From positions 1,550,001 to 1,614,000 of the forward strand of contig OZ244910.1 in assembly GCA_965221735.1 (NCBI GenBank): DNA of 64,000 nt, written 5' to 3'. Position 1 is the first letter of the stretch, and the number at the start of each line of letters is the position of its first letter. Position numbers and translations under genes: made by a program. The notes beneath the pieces are model-generated. The model had not been told where the DNA came from, searched no databases, and saw only the letters and a program-made list of their open reading frames with translations. The DNA comes from UBA2991 sp965221735. GTDB taxonomy: Bacteria; Chloroflexota; Dehalococcoidia; Tepidiformales; Tepidiformaceae. Shown here piece by piece: positions 25,387 to 33,789 of this stretch.

Positions 25387-26943
25387 ATGACAAACTCGGC
25401 CACGGTTATGGAAACGGAGTGGCAGTTCGTCGCCGACGACCTCGCCGCCGTTCGCGCCTGGATCGAGCAGGAGACGCCCGCGCCCTTCCGCGTCGACCCC
25501 GGCATCGAGCGGGAGCTCCGCGACGAGTACTGGGACACCCGCGGCTGGCTGGTCTGGCGGGCCGGGTTCGCCTGCCGCACGCGACTCCAGGGGGAGAGCG
25601 CGGAGTTCACCATCAAGGGCCTCTCCGGCGGCGAGGGGCACCTCCGCCGGCGCTTCGAGCTGGATGAGCCCCTCAATGGACTCGGTGGCCTTGCCGGCGC
25701 CATAGCCCGGCCCGTGGGCGAAGCCAGTACCCTGCTGCGCCGCCTCGTCGGCCCCCACCCCCTCCACTCAGTCGCGATTCTCACCACGCAGCGCACGACC
25801 CTCGATCTCTCCGATGGTGACACCCCGATCGGCGAGATCGCCCTTGACCGTACGACCGTCGGCGAAGGGTCGCGCGCCCACGATCTCCTGCGCGTCGAGG
25901 TCGAGGTGGCGGTCGGCGCCCTCGATCGCGCCCGCCCCTTCGTCGATGCCCTGCGCGAGGGCGCGGACCTGCGCCCCGCCCCCACCGGCAAGCTCGCGGC
26001 CGCCCTGGCTGCCGCCGGCGCCTCGCCGGGCTGGGAACCCCGACCCCTCGGCCCCATGACCGTCGACCGCCTGAGCTCCCTCGGCGAGGTCGCCTACGCA
26101 GCCCTGCGGCGGTCCTTCCTCCGGCTCGTCGAACACGAACCCGTGGCGCGTCTCGGCGAAGACATCGAAGGGATCCACCAGATGCGCGTCGCCACCCGGC
26201 GCCTGCGCGCCGCCCTCGACACCTTCCGCGACATCCTGCCGCCCGAGCTTGCCGCCCAGCGCAAGGAGCTGCGCTGGCTCGGGCGCTCCCTCGGCGAGGC
26301 GCGCGACCTCGAGGTCCAGCGCGAGCGCTTCGCTCTGGCCGCGCCCCTCATCGGTCGCAAGCCCGCCGCCGCCATCACCGAGATCCTCGCCGAGCGCCAC
26401 GCCCGCGCCCGGGAGTCCGTGCTGGCAGCCCTCGACTCCGACCGCTACGTCGCCATGACCGATGCGATGTCGGACCTGCTCCGTGCCGGAGCAGTCACGG
26501 GTACCGGCGACCAGCCCGCCCTCAACGCGTCCCTCTCCCTGGTCGAGCGCCGGCGCCGCCGCGCCCGCGATGCCGGCGCCGCAGTCAAGGCGACCTCCCC
26601 CGATACCGACTACCACGCCCTCCGCCTGAAGGTGAGGGACCTGCGCTATGTGCTGGAGTTCTTCTCGCCCCTCGGCGGCGAGTCCGCCGAGGCCTACATC
26701 CGCCAGGTCACAAGGCTCCAGACCCTGCTCGGGGACCACCAGGACGCCGTGGTCGCGGCGAAGTTCTACGCCGGGTTGGCGAAGGACGAGTCCCTGGGAA
26801 AGGGCGCCCTCCGCGCCGCCGCCGAGCTCGCCGCCAACGCGAGGGCGGAAGCCGAGGGCTATCGCTGGAAATTCCCCAAGCGATACGCCCGCCTCCGCGG
26901 GCGCCGCTGGCACACGCTCAAGGGCGCCCTGTCAAATTCGTGA
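25387..26943 (+). CDS. CYTH-like/CHAD domain protein (polyphosphate-associated)
   Basis: This is a 518-residue, two-domain protein. The N-terminal ~215 residues follow the CYTH (triphosphate tunnel) pattern: DEYWDTRGWLVWRAGFACRTR-like strands, EFTIKGL and EIALDR. The signature ExExK, however, reads ETEWQ, with the catalytic Lys replaced, so triphosphatase activity is doubtful. The C-terminal ~300 residues form a CHAD domain with IHQMRVATRRLRAAL and the second half LRLKVRDLRYVLEFF. These are conserved His/Arg/Lys helices that bind polyphosphate and target proteins to polyphosphate granules. It sits between the divergent ppk1 and the co-directional ppx, which fits that role. The start is ATG 25387; an ATG at 25408 is an alternative. 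Confidence 0.88.
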   Translation: MTNSATVMETEWQFVADDLAAVRAWIEQETPAPFRVDPGIERELRDEYWDTRGWLVWRAGFACRTRLQGESAEFTIKGLSGGEGHLRRRFELDEPLNGLGGLAGAIARPVGEASTLLRRLVGPHPLHSVAILTTQRTTLDLSDGDTPIGEIALDRTTVGEGSRAHDLLRVEVEVAVGALDRARPFVDALREGADLRPAPTGKLAAALAAAGASPGWEPRPLGPMTVDRLSSLGEVAYAALRRSFLRLVEHEPVARLGEDIEGIHQMRVATRRLRAALDTFRDILPPELAAQRKELRWLGRSLGEARDLEVQRERFALAAPLIGRKPAAAITEILAERHARARESVLAALDSDRYVAMTDAMSDLLRAGAVTGTGDQPALNASLSLVERRRRRARDAGAAVKATSPDTDYHALRLKVRDLRYVLEFFSPLGGESAEAYIRQVTRLQTLLGDHQDAVVAAKFYAGLAKDESLGKGALRAAAELAANARAEAEGYRWKFPKRYARLRGRRWHTLKGALSNS

Positions 26944-26989
26944 ACGCTTGTTAACATTTCTTTGCCTCCCATCCGGTATGGTGTAGCTG

Positions 26990-28354
26990 ATGGGAGTCTT
27001 CCCAGCCGGTTCTGCTCCATCCGCCGTCGCTGACGGCGTTTCCTTTACCTCCCCTTCGAAGCCCCCGATCGCGATCGTCGACCTCGGGTCGAACTCCGCC
27101 CGCGTCGTCGTCGTTGAACACCCCATCCCCGGCGTGATCGAGATCATCGCCGAGGAGCGGCTCGACCTGCGCCTCGCCACCGAGCTCGACGAGCGTTCAC
27201 GCCTCAGCGAGCGCGGCATCGCCACCACCATCGACGCCGTCGCTGAGTTCGCCGCCTTCGCCCGCGAGACAGGCGCCGGCTCCATCAGGGTCGTCGCCAC
27301 CGCCGCCATCCGCTCCGCGCGGAATCGCGCCGAGCTCCTTGCCCGCACGCACGCCGAGCTGGGCCTCGCCATCGAGGTGCTCGACGGCTCGGAGGAGGCC
27401 GAGTACGCCGCCACCGGCGCGCTCCACGGCCTCCCCATCCGCTCCGGCGTCATCGTCGATGTCGGCGGCGGCAGCACCGAGGTCGCCCGCGTCATCGCCG
27501 GCACGATCGTCGGGGCCTGGAGCTTCCCCCTGGGCGCGCTCAACGCGAGCGCCGAGTGGCTCACCCAGGATCCCCCGACGCGCAAGCAGCTCAAGGCGAT
27601 GCGGCGCATGGTCGCGGAAACCCTCGCGACCAGCGCCCCCTCCGGCCTGGCCGAGGGTGAGGAGCTGGTCGCCACCGGCGGCAGCGCGCGGACCCTCGCG
27701 CGCCTGGCCCAGCGCCAGACCCCCTATCCCATCCCCCGCACCCACGGCTACTCCCTGGACCGCGACACCCTTCGCGACGTGAGCACGTTCCTCGCCGGCC
27801 ACAGCTCAGCCCAGCGCTCCGCCATCGACGGCGTTCGCGCCGGCCGCGCCGACTCCATCGTCGGCGGCGCCATCATCCTCGAGGAGATGATGCGGCACCT
27901 CGGAGCCGGCCGGCTCACTGTCGCCTCCGGCGGCGTCCGCGAGGGCGTCGCCATGCGGGCTTTCGGCGAACCCGTGCCCCAGCCCCGCCTCGTCCGGGCC
28001 GTCACCGTCGAGTCACTGTTGCGCCACTACGGCGTCTGGGACGAGGACGGCATGGAGGCCCGGGCCATCCGCGCCGATACGCTCTCGCCCGACCCGATCG
28101 AAGACCCCTTCAGCGAGACCCTTGAGGCAGCCCGCTTCGCGAGCATGCTTCGCGCCCTCGCGGATGCGGGCATCCGGCCCGTCGATGCGCTCCTCGGCGA
28201 GGACCTCGCCGGGTTCGACCACGCGATGCTCGCCCGCGTTGCCGCCATCCTCCACTTCATCGATGGCGACAAGGAAGCAGCCCGCCCCCTCCTCTCCCTC
28301 CTCCCCGCATCCGAGAAGCGCCTCCTCCGGCGCTGCGGCGCGCTCCTGGCCTGA
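26990..28354 (+). CDS. ppx: Exopolyphosphatase / guanosine pentaphosphate phosphatase (Ppx/GppA)
   Basis: This is a 454-residue ASKHA-fold phosphatase. After ~25 variable residues comes the phosphate-1 loop IVDLGSNSARVVV, then VVATAAIRSARNR, then IEVLDGSEEAEYA with the catalytic Glu region, and the phosphate-2 loop VDVGGGSTEVA. The C-terminal ~130 residues are the HD-like helical extension found in longer family members. It degrades polyphosphate from the end and/or converts pppGpp to ppGpp; sequence alone does not decide. It follows the CHAD gene by 46 bp on the same strand. A strong hairpin just after the stop probably ends the transcript. Confidence 0.92.
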   Translation: MGVFPAGSAPSAVADGVSFTSPSKPPIAIVDLGSNSARVVVVEHPIPGVIEIIAEERLDLRLATELDERSRLSERGIATTIDAVAEFAAFARETGAGSIRVVATAAIRSARNRAELLARTHAELGLAIEVLDGSEEAEYAATGALHGLPIRSGVIVDVGGGSTEVARVIAGTIVGAWSFPLGALNASAEWLTQDPPTRKQLKAMRRMVAETLATSAPSGLAEGEELVATGGSARTLARLAQRQTPYPIPRTHGYSLDRDTLRDVSTFLAGHSSAQRSAIDGVRAGRADSIVGGAIILEEMMRHLGAGRLTVASGGVREGVAMRAFGEPVPQPRLVRAVTVESLLRHYGVWDEDGMEARAIRADTLSPDPIEDPFSETLEAARFASMLRALADAGIRPVDALLGEDLAGFDHAMLARVAAILHFIDGDKEAARPLLSLLPASEKRLLRRCGALLA

Positions 28355-28374
28355 TCGCCCCGCCCCGAACGTGA

Positions 28375-28402
28375 CGAAGGCGCCCCGTGCGGGACGCCTT
28401 CG
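28375..28402. terminator. Bidirectional hairpin terminator between ppx and the secreted repeat protein
   Basis: CGAAGGCG (28375-28382) pairs with CGCCTTCG (28395-28402), and an inner CCC/GGG pairing extends the stem. It lies between two convergent genes, 20 bp after the ppx stop and 25 bp from the other stop. There is no U-tract, as is common in high-GC genomes. Confidence 0.65.
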
Positions 28403-28427
28403 GTGGCGCAGGACGGAGGGAGGGGGG

Positions 28428-29069
28428 TTACTCCGTCTTCGCCTTGTCGTACCTGTCGCCGCTCCAGTCGTGGTTCGGCGAACCGCCCCTGGCGCACCCA
28501 CCACGATCGCTCCCTCGACCCTTGCCGGGCCACTCGCCCGACTCGACTGCGGCCTTGAGCTCCTCGCCCTTCTCCGCCGTCAGCTTGCCGGCCTCGACCG
28601 CGTCATCGATGCGGTCCAGCGCGACCTGCTTCCTCGCGGCCGTCAGGTCGTCGACCGTGACGCCGAGCTCGTCCGCCAGCGCTTCGCCGGCGCCGGAGCC
28701 GCCTCGCGTGAAGGCGACGGCGCCCCGGCGCTTGCCGGTCCACGCGCGCTGGCGCTCGCCGGACTCGACCGCCGTCCGCAGCTCCTCCGCTTTCTCCTCC
28801 GTGAGCTTGCCCGCCTCCACCGCGGCCTCGACGCGCGCCAGCGCGACGGCCTGTATCGCCGCATCCAGTTCCTCCACGGTCACACCGACTGCTTCGGCGA
28901 AGGCTGCCCGGTATTCCTCGATGCGTGAGGCCTTCGCCTCTTCCGTCGTGCCCGACGAGGGATCGCTTCCGTCGCCGCTGCCTTCGGCGAACACGACGCC
29001 GATGCTCAGCGCGCTGAACAGCGCGGCCATGACTCCGGCGACAAGGAGCGACTTGATGGTTCGATTCAT
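28428..29069 (-). CDS. Secreted protein with two helical repeats (DUF2680-like)
   Basis: This is a 213-residue exported protein. The signal peptide runs over residues 1-~28 (MNRTIKSLL basic start, then a hydrophobic VAGVMAALFSALSIGVVFA core ending in AEG). The mature part contains two related ~60-residue helical units. Each has a GVTVEEL/GVTVDDL turn, a helix with a basic Arg, and VEAGKLTEEKAEEL-TAVESGE / VEAGKLTAEKGEELKAAVESGE. This pattern is seen in DUF2680-type secreted proteins of unknown function. The tail is Gly/Asp/Lys-rich. The Met codon at 29069, preceded by GGGAAGGGA, is chosen over one 63 nt upstream because it gives a clean signal peptide. It is divergent from, and shares operator repeats with, the two-component system, and is a likely target of it. 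Confidence 0.75.
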   Translation of the reverse strand: MNRTIKSLLVAGVMAALFSALSIGVVFAEGSGDGSDPSSGTTEEAKASRIEEYRAAFAEAVGVTVEELDAAIQAVALARVEAAVEAGKLTEEKAEELRTAVESGERQRAWTGKRRGAVAFTRGGSGAGEALADELGVTVDDLTAARKQVALDRIDDAVEAGKLTAEKGEELKAAVESGEWPGKGRGSDRGGCARGGSPNHDWSGDRYDKAKTE

Positions 29070-29147
29070 TGCCGGATCCCTTCCCACTGATTGCTGCGGC
29101 AGGACGGTGGGGTGTGCCCTGCGAGAACGCATGATTGCAGGAGCCCG

Positions 29148-29193
29148 ATAAGTCCGGCATAAGCGAAGCGCCCGCGCCTTATCTGGGCTTTAT
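29148..29193. promoter_or_regulatory. Divergent operator: paired 11-bp-spaced repeats for the OmpR-type regulator
   Basis: ATAAG occurs at 29148-29152 and 29159-29163. Its inverse occurs as CTTAT at 29178-29182 and TTTAT at 29189-29193. Both pairs have exactly 11-nt spacing, the usual geometry of OmpR/PhoB-family half-sites. The outer arms form a perfect 9-bp inverted repeat (CCGGCATAA 29154-29162; TTATGCCGG 29190-29198). -10-like boxes lie about 16-17 nt beyond each array: CACAAT 29206-29211 toward the regulator, and AATCAT on the minus strand at 29131-29136 toward the secreted protein. The -35 positions are poor, as expected for activated promoters. Confidence 0.65.
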
Positions 29194-29217
29194 GCCGGTT
29201 GGGCGCACAATGCCCGC

Positions 29218-29883
29218 ATGCGCGTGCTCATCGTCGAGGACGACGATCGGCTGGCCGATGTGGTCGCCCGTGGCCTGCGCCAGGCCGGAATGGCCATCGA
29301 CATCGCCCTCGACGGCGAGTCCGGCCTCGAGAAGTCCCTGGTGAACCGCTACGACGTCGTCCTCCTCGACCGTGACCTTCCCCGCATCCACGGAGACGAG
29401 GTCTGCCGCCGCCTCGCCCGCCGGTCCGATGCTCCCCGCATCCTCATGCTGACCGCCTCGGGCACGCTCGACGACCGCGTCGAGGGCCTCTCCCTCGGCG
29501 CCGACGACTACCTGCCCAAGCCCTTCGCCCTGCGCGAGCTGATCGCCCGCATCCGCGCCCTCGCCCGGCGCAGCGCCCCCAGCACCCCACCCGTCCTGGA
29601 GGCGGGTGACGTGCGCCTCGAACCCGGCCCCCACCGTGCCACCCGCGGCGAGCGCGACCTCCGCCTCACGCGCAAGGAGTTCGCCGTGCTCGAGGTGCTA
29701 CTCGGGGCGCGCGGCAACGCCGTCAGCGCGGAGGAACTGCTGGAACGCGTCTGGGATGAGCACGCCGATCCCATGACCAACGTCGTGCCCGTCACCGTCA
29801 TGACCCTGCGCCGCAAGCTGGGCGATCCGCCCGTCATTACGACCATCAAGGGCGCCGGCTACCGCATTGAGACGGCGACATGA
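29218..29883 (+). CDS. OmpR/PhoB-family response regulator
   Basis: This is a 221-residue two-domain regulator. The receiver domain (1-~115) has the acidic pair EDDD at 7-10, the phospho-acceptor Asp51 in LLDRDLP, Thr in MLTASG and Lys in LPKPFAL. The C-terminal winged-helix DNA-binding domain (~125-221) ends with VTVMTLRRKLG and TIKGAGYRI. The start ATG at 29218 lies exactly 7 nt after a CACAAT -10 box, so the mRNA is probably leaderless. Its stop overlaps the ATG of the histidine kinase (ATGA). Repeats directly upstream indicate autoregulation together with control of the divergent secreted protein. Confidence 0.93.
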   Translation: MRVLIVEDDDRLADVVARGLRQAGMAIDIALDGESGLEKSLVNRYDVVLLDRDLPRIHGDEVCRRLARRSDAPRILMLTASGTLDDRVEGLSLGADDYLPKPFALRELIARIRALARRSAPSTPPVLEAGDVRLEPGPHRATRGERDLRLTRKEFAVLEVLLGARGNAVSAEELLERVWDEHADPMTNVVPVTVMTLRRKLGDPPVITTIKGAGYRIETAT

Positions 29884-31094
29884 GGCTCCCGCGGCCTACC
29901 ATCCGCATCCGCCTCACGCTCCTCTACGGGTTCCTCTTCCTGCTGGCGGGAATCGTCCTCATCGCCATCGCCCACCTCCTCTACCGCGACGCCCTTGCAG
30001 GGGACGACCTCGTCGCGAAGCAAGCCTTCTACGCGGAAGAGCAGGTGAGGGAGGCATTCGGGGAGCGCTTGCCCTCGGGCAGGGTTCTGCGCGACTTCAC
30101 CGCCAGGGACGGCCGCACCATCTACAAGTTCGTCGAAGACGTCCACGCCAGGGCGGTTGACGAGGCTGTCGACGATGCCCTCTCCGAGCAGCTCGTCCAG
30201 TCCGGGGTCGCGCTCGGCGTCACCACGGTGGGGGCGCTGCTGCTGGGTTGGCTTGTCGCGGGACGCGTTCTCCGCCCCGTGCAGCGCATCACCGAGACCG
30301 CCCGCGCCTCTTCCGAATCCGACCTGCACCATCGCGTGGCCCTCCAGGGTCCCGACGACGAGCTGAAGGAGCTGGCCGACACCCTCGACTCCCTCCTCGA
30401 AGCGCTGGAGAGGGCTTTCAACAGTCAGCGCGCCTTCTCCGCCAACGTCTCCCACGAGCTGCGCACGCCCCTTGCCGTCCTGCGCGCCGAGGCCGAGATT
30501 AAGCTGGCGGACCCGGACGCCACCGCGGCAGAGCGCGACTTCGCCCGGCGCATTCTCGACTCGACCGAGCAGGGCGAACGCACCGTCGACGGCCTCCTTG
30601 CCCTTGCCCGCAGCCAGAGCGGCCTGCTCTCCCGCACGGAGGTCGACCTTGCCGAGCTCACCGGCGACGTGGTCGGTGATCTCGCCGCCTCCGCCGGCGA
30701 CATCGAGCTCACGCTCGACCTCGGCGACGCCACCGCTCGGGGGGACCGCGCCCTGCTCGAACGGCTGGTCGCCAACCTCGTGGAGAACGCCATTCGCCAC
30801 AACGTGCCTGGCGGCTGGGTGCGCGTCGAGGTAGCCGGGGAAAGTGGTGAAGCCCTCCTCCGCATTGGCAACTCGGGCCCGCGGCTCACGGCAGGGGAAG
30901 TAGGCGGCCTCTTCCAGCCGTTTGTCCAACGCCAGGAGCCCGGCGCCGCACGAGGAGGTCTTGGCCTCGGGCTCTCGGTCGTCAGCGCGATCGTCCAGTC
31001 GCACGCCGGGACCATCACCGCCCGGGCGCGTCGCGACGGGGGCCTCGACATCGAGGTGCGGCTACCCGCCGAGGGGTCACGTGGGGGTGCCTAG
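29880..31094 (+). CDS. Sensor histidine kinase
   Basis: This 404-residue membrane kinase is the partner of the preceding regulator. The first transmembrane helix is at ~12-35, followed by a short extracytoplasmic sensor of only ~70 residues (~36-105), a second helix at ~106-129, HAMP at ~130-182, and a HisKA domain with phospho-His192 in SANVSHELRTPL. The HATPase domain has N-box NLVENAIRHN and G-box GLGLGLSVV. The small periplasmic loop argues for sensing at the membrane or of a small ligand. Its ATG overlaps the regulator stop by 4 bp. Its own stop overlaps by 4 bp the stop of the convergent esterase gene. Confidence 0.92.
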   Translation: MRLPRPTIRIRLTLLYGFLFLLAGIVLIAIAHLLYRDALAGDDLVAKQAFYAEEQVREAFGERLPSGRVLRDFTARDGRTIYKFVEDVHARAVDEAVDDALSEQLVQSGVALGVTTVGALLLGWLVAGRVLRPVQRITETARASSESDLHHRVALQGPDDELKELADTLDSLLEALERAFNSQRAFSANVSHELRTPLAVLRAEAEIKLADPDATAAERDFARRILDSTEQGERTVDGLLALARSQSGLLSRTEVDLAELTGDVVGDLAASAGDIELTLDLGDATARGDRALLERLVANLVENAIRHNVPGGWVRVEVAGESGEALLRIGNSGPRLTAGEVGGLFQPFVQRQEPGAARGGLGLGLSVVSAIVQSHAGTITARARRDGGLDIEVRLPAEGSRGGA

Positions 31095-32017
31095 CTCAGC
31101 GTCCGCCTGAGGAAGGCCACCATCGCCTCCAGCCCCTCCCCCGCCGCGTCCACCTCCTCGATCTGCAGGAACGCATGCGTCGCCCCCTCGCAGACGAGCA
31201 TCTCCGTCTCCACCCCGACCGCCTTGAGCGACTCCGCGAAGTCCAGGGACTGCTGCAGCAGCGGATCTCGCGTGCCCGCCGTCATGAAGACCGGCGGGTA
31301 GCCGGCAAGGTGCGGGCTGAAGCGCGGGGACACCGCCGGCGAAGCCAGCTTCGGGTCATCCGGCGTCGTCCCCAGATAATCCTCCACCTGCCAGACGAAG
31401 ATGCGTCCGTTCACGAAGGGCGCGTCTTCCGGCAGCTCCAGCATCGCCGGGAAGTCGTAGACGCCGTACGGCAGCACGGCCGCCCGGAAGGGCGTCGCGC
31501 CGTCCCGCTCGAGCAGCCGGTGCAGCGTTGCCGCCGCCAGGTTCCCGCCCGCGGAGTCGCCCATGATCGCGAGCCGCCCCGGCGCGATGCCGAGCCCTTC
31601 GGCCTCGGTCGTCAGCCAGTGCGCGGCCAGCACGCAGTCGTCGAGCCCCTCGGGGTGCTTGTGCTCCGGCGCCAGCGCGTAGTCCACGCTCACCACGTAG
31701 TAGCCGCGTTCGGCGAGCCGGTGCGCCAGCTTGTCGTGCGTCAGCGGAGAACCCGCGACCCACGAGCCGCCGTGGATGAACAGGATTCCGGGATGCGGGC
31801 CGTCCCCATCCGGCGGGTACAGGTCGACCGTCAGGCCCTCGCCCCGCCGCGTCGCCACTCGCACGCCCCGCTCGACCGGGCGGTCGGGCCCGTCCTGGTT
31901 CAGGAAGCTCGCCGTCATCGCCCAGCGCTCGCGGATTTCGAGGCCGGTCACGCGCGGAAGGTCAGGCGGCGGCGGAGTCGCATAGAACTCGATGATGCGG
32001 GCAGTTATGTCGTCCAA
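31091..32017 (-). CDS. Alpha/beta hydrolase, hormone-sensitive-lipase-type esterase
   Basis: This is a 308-residue cytoplasmic esterase of the HSL (family IV) group. The oxyanion-hole HGG is at 82-84 and the nucleophile is Ser155 in MGDSAGGN. The acid Asp is in TAGTRDPLL and the His in GATHAFLQ near the C-terminus. There is no signal peptide. Such enzymes cleave short acyl esters; the physiological substrate is unknown. It ends in a 4-bp overlap with the histidine kinase stop and starts 3 bp after the GNAT gene, so it is probably part of the same minus-strand transcript as the GNAT and PHA synthase genes. Confidence 0.9.
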   Translation of the reverse strand: MDDITARIIEFYATPPPPDLPRVTGLEIRERWAMTASFLNQDGPDRPVERGVRVATRRGEGLTVDLYPPDGDGPHPGILFIHGGSWVAGSPLTHDKLAHRLAERGYYVVSVDYALAPEHKHPEGLDDCVLAAHWLTTEAEGLGIAPGRLAIMGDSAGGNLAAATLHRLLERDGATPFRAAVLPYGVYDFPAMLELPEDAPFVNGRIFVWQVEDYLGTTPDDPKLASPAVSPRFSPHLAGYPPVFMTAGTRDPLLQQSLDFAESLKAVGVETEMLVCEGATHAFLQIEEVDAAGEGLEAMVAFLRRTLS

Positions 32018-32020
32018 GGA

Positions 32021-32656
32021 CTACGCCTGGTCTTCGCTCACGGCGTCGAGCACGCCCACGGCCGCCATCGTCCGCTGCCCCGCCGCCACATCGTGGCTGA
32101 GGATGACGAGGTCGTGCTTCTCGCCCTCGCGATCCTTCACGTGGTCGCGCAACAGCGCCTCCGGCTGGAACCCGAGCGAGCGGAAAACCGCGATCGCCTC
32201 ATGCTGGTCGACCGTCATCTGCCCGATGATCTTGTCGACGCCCATGCCCAGGGCGATGCGGAACGCTTCCTCCGTCAGGAGCCGCCCCACACCCCGGCCC
32301 CGCAGCGCTGGACCCACGAGCACGCGCAGCTCCGCCACGTGTTCCGACCAGGGAAGGTCGCTCCCGTCCACGGTCGCGTACCCGGCGATGCTGTCGTCCC
32401 CGTCGAGCACCAGCAGCGAGGTGGTCACCCCCGCCTCTAGGCGCTGCACCCACGTCTCCACCTGCTCCGCCTGCGTGATGTCGCGGCGCATGAAAAGCAG
32501 GTCGTGCTCCGGTAACCCGCGCGCAAAGGCGAGAATCCCGTCGCCATCGCCGGCGTCCATGAGCCGCAGGGTGATGCGCTGCCCGCCGACCGTGCCGGCC
32601 GCGGGATAGCGTGAGGTGCTGCTTGTCGACTTCAGATCGAACGTACCGAAAGCCAT
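32021..32656 (-). CDS. GNAT-family N-acetyltransferase
   Basis: This is a 211-residue acetyl-CoA-dependent acyltransferase. The acetyl-CoA pyrophosphate loop is RGRGVGRLL (motif A, after strand VAELRVLV), and motif B is AIAVFRSLGFQPEA. The first ~25 residues are non-conserved, and the start overlaps the end of phaC by 25 bp. No in-frame GTG or ATG fits better. The acceptor is unknown; amine or protein acetylation is possible. Its position between phaC and an esterase may be functional coupling or simple gene packing. Confidence 0.85.
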   Translation of the reverse strand: MAFGTFDLKSTSSTSRYPAAGTVGGQRITLRLMDAGDGDGILAFARGLPEHDLLFMRRDITQAEQVETWVQRLEAGVTTSLLVLDGDDSIAGYATVDGSDLPWSEHVAELRVLVGPALRGRGVGRLLTEEAFRIALGMGVDKIIGQMTVDQHEAIAVFRSLGFQPEALLRDHVKDREGEKHDLVILSHDVAAGQRTMAAVGVLDAVSEDQA

Positions 32657-33708
32657 TGGTCCAACTTTGGCCAGAGACGATACATGGCGTTCCCCCCGGC
32701 GACGAGACTCGCGTGGCCGCCCCGCAGGACGACCTCCTCCGTATCTTCCGACGCCACCTGCTCGAGCGCGGGCTTGGCCGCCTCGTACGGCACGATGTGG
32801 TCGTGCTGCGCCATCGCGTGGATCATCGGCACGTCGATGCCGGAGAGGTCTACGGGCTGGCCGTCGAGCTCCAGCGTCCCCTCCAGCATCGCGTTCTTCC
32901 AGTACAGCTCCTTCACCATCTGGCGGAAGGCCTCGCCCGGGAACGGGATCTGATCGGCCGCCCAGCGGTCGACCATCATGAACGACTTCACGTACTTGTC
33001 GTCCCGGATCCGGTCGAGCACCTGGATCGGGCTTGTGAGCCGCCCCGTCGGACGCAGCATGTCGAACGCCGATAGCAGGATCTCGCCGGGAACGTTCCCC
33101 AGCGTGTCCACGATGCGGTCGACGTCGAAGTAGCGCTCATCCGTCCACTGGCTGAACAGCCCCATCCCCTTGAAGTTCACCGGGGTGGTCAGGCAGACCA
33201 TGTTCCCCACCGGCGCCTCCGGATGGGTGCCCATGTACATCAGCGCGAGCGACCCACCCACGCAGTACCCCAGCAGGTTCAGCTCCTCCTCGCCCGAGTC
33301 CTCGAGTACGCGCTCGACGCACTCCGGAATGCGGGAGAGGGCGTAGTCCTCGAGCCGCAGGCTGCTGTCCTCGTTGCGGGGCACGCCCCAGTCGATCAGG
33401 TACACGTCGTACCCCTGCTGCACGAGGAACTCCATCATGCTCTGGCCCGGCGTCAGGTCGAGGATGTACGGCTTGCTCACCAGCGAGGTCACGACCAGCA
33501 GGGGCACGCGGTAGACCTCGTCCGTCTGCGCCCGGTAGTGGTACAGCTTCATCGACCCATCGGTGTGGATCGTGTCCTTCGGCGTCGATCCCACCTGCGG
33601 GTCTTCGAGCGAGATGTACTCGAGCCCCACCAGCCCGCGACGCAGGATCGTGTCTACGGTCGTCTGGACCTGGCTGGCAACATCGGGGGAAGCGGAAGCA
33701 GTCGTCAC
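32632..33708 (-). CDS. phaC: Class III poly(3-hydroxyalkanoate) synthase catalytic subunit PhaC
   Basis: This 358-residue PHA synthase polymerises 3-hydroxyacyl-CoA on granules. The lipase-like box GYCVGG carries the catalytic Cys149. The other triad members are Asp303 in QHDHIVP and His332 in RGGHASL. These positions are almost those known for the class III PhaC of Allochromatium (149/302/331). The size (~355) is the class III/IV size, not the ~590 of class I. The partner subunit is encoded 81 bp upstream (PhaE-like). The polymer chain length cannot be read, but class III usually takes C3-C5 monomers. Confidence 0.92.
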   Translation of the reverse strand: MTTASASPDVASQVQTTVDTILRRGLVGLEYISLEDPQVGSTPKDTIHTDGSMKLYHYRAQTDEVYRVPLLVVTSLVSKPYILDLTPGQSMMEFLVQQGYDVYLIDWGVPRNEDSSLRLEDYALSRIPECVERVLEDSGEEELNLLGYCVGGSLALMYMGTHPEAPVGNMVCLTTPVNFKGMGLFSQWTDERYFDVDRIVDTLGNVPGEILLSAFDMLRPTGRLTSPIQVLDRIRDDKYVKSFMMVDRWAADQIPFPGEAFRQMVKELYWKNAMLEGTLELDGQPVDLSGIDVPMIHAMAQHDHIVPYEAAKPALEQVASEDTEEVVLRGGHASLVAGGNAMYRLWPKLDQWLSVRSI

Positions 33709-33789
33709 GGTCTATTCCACGGTGCGGGCGCGGCCCGCAACACGCAATCGATTCTCCGAGGGGAATGGGAACGGCGGGTTACCGCCGCG

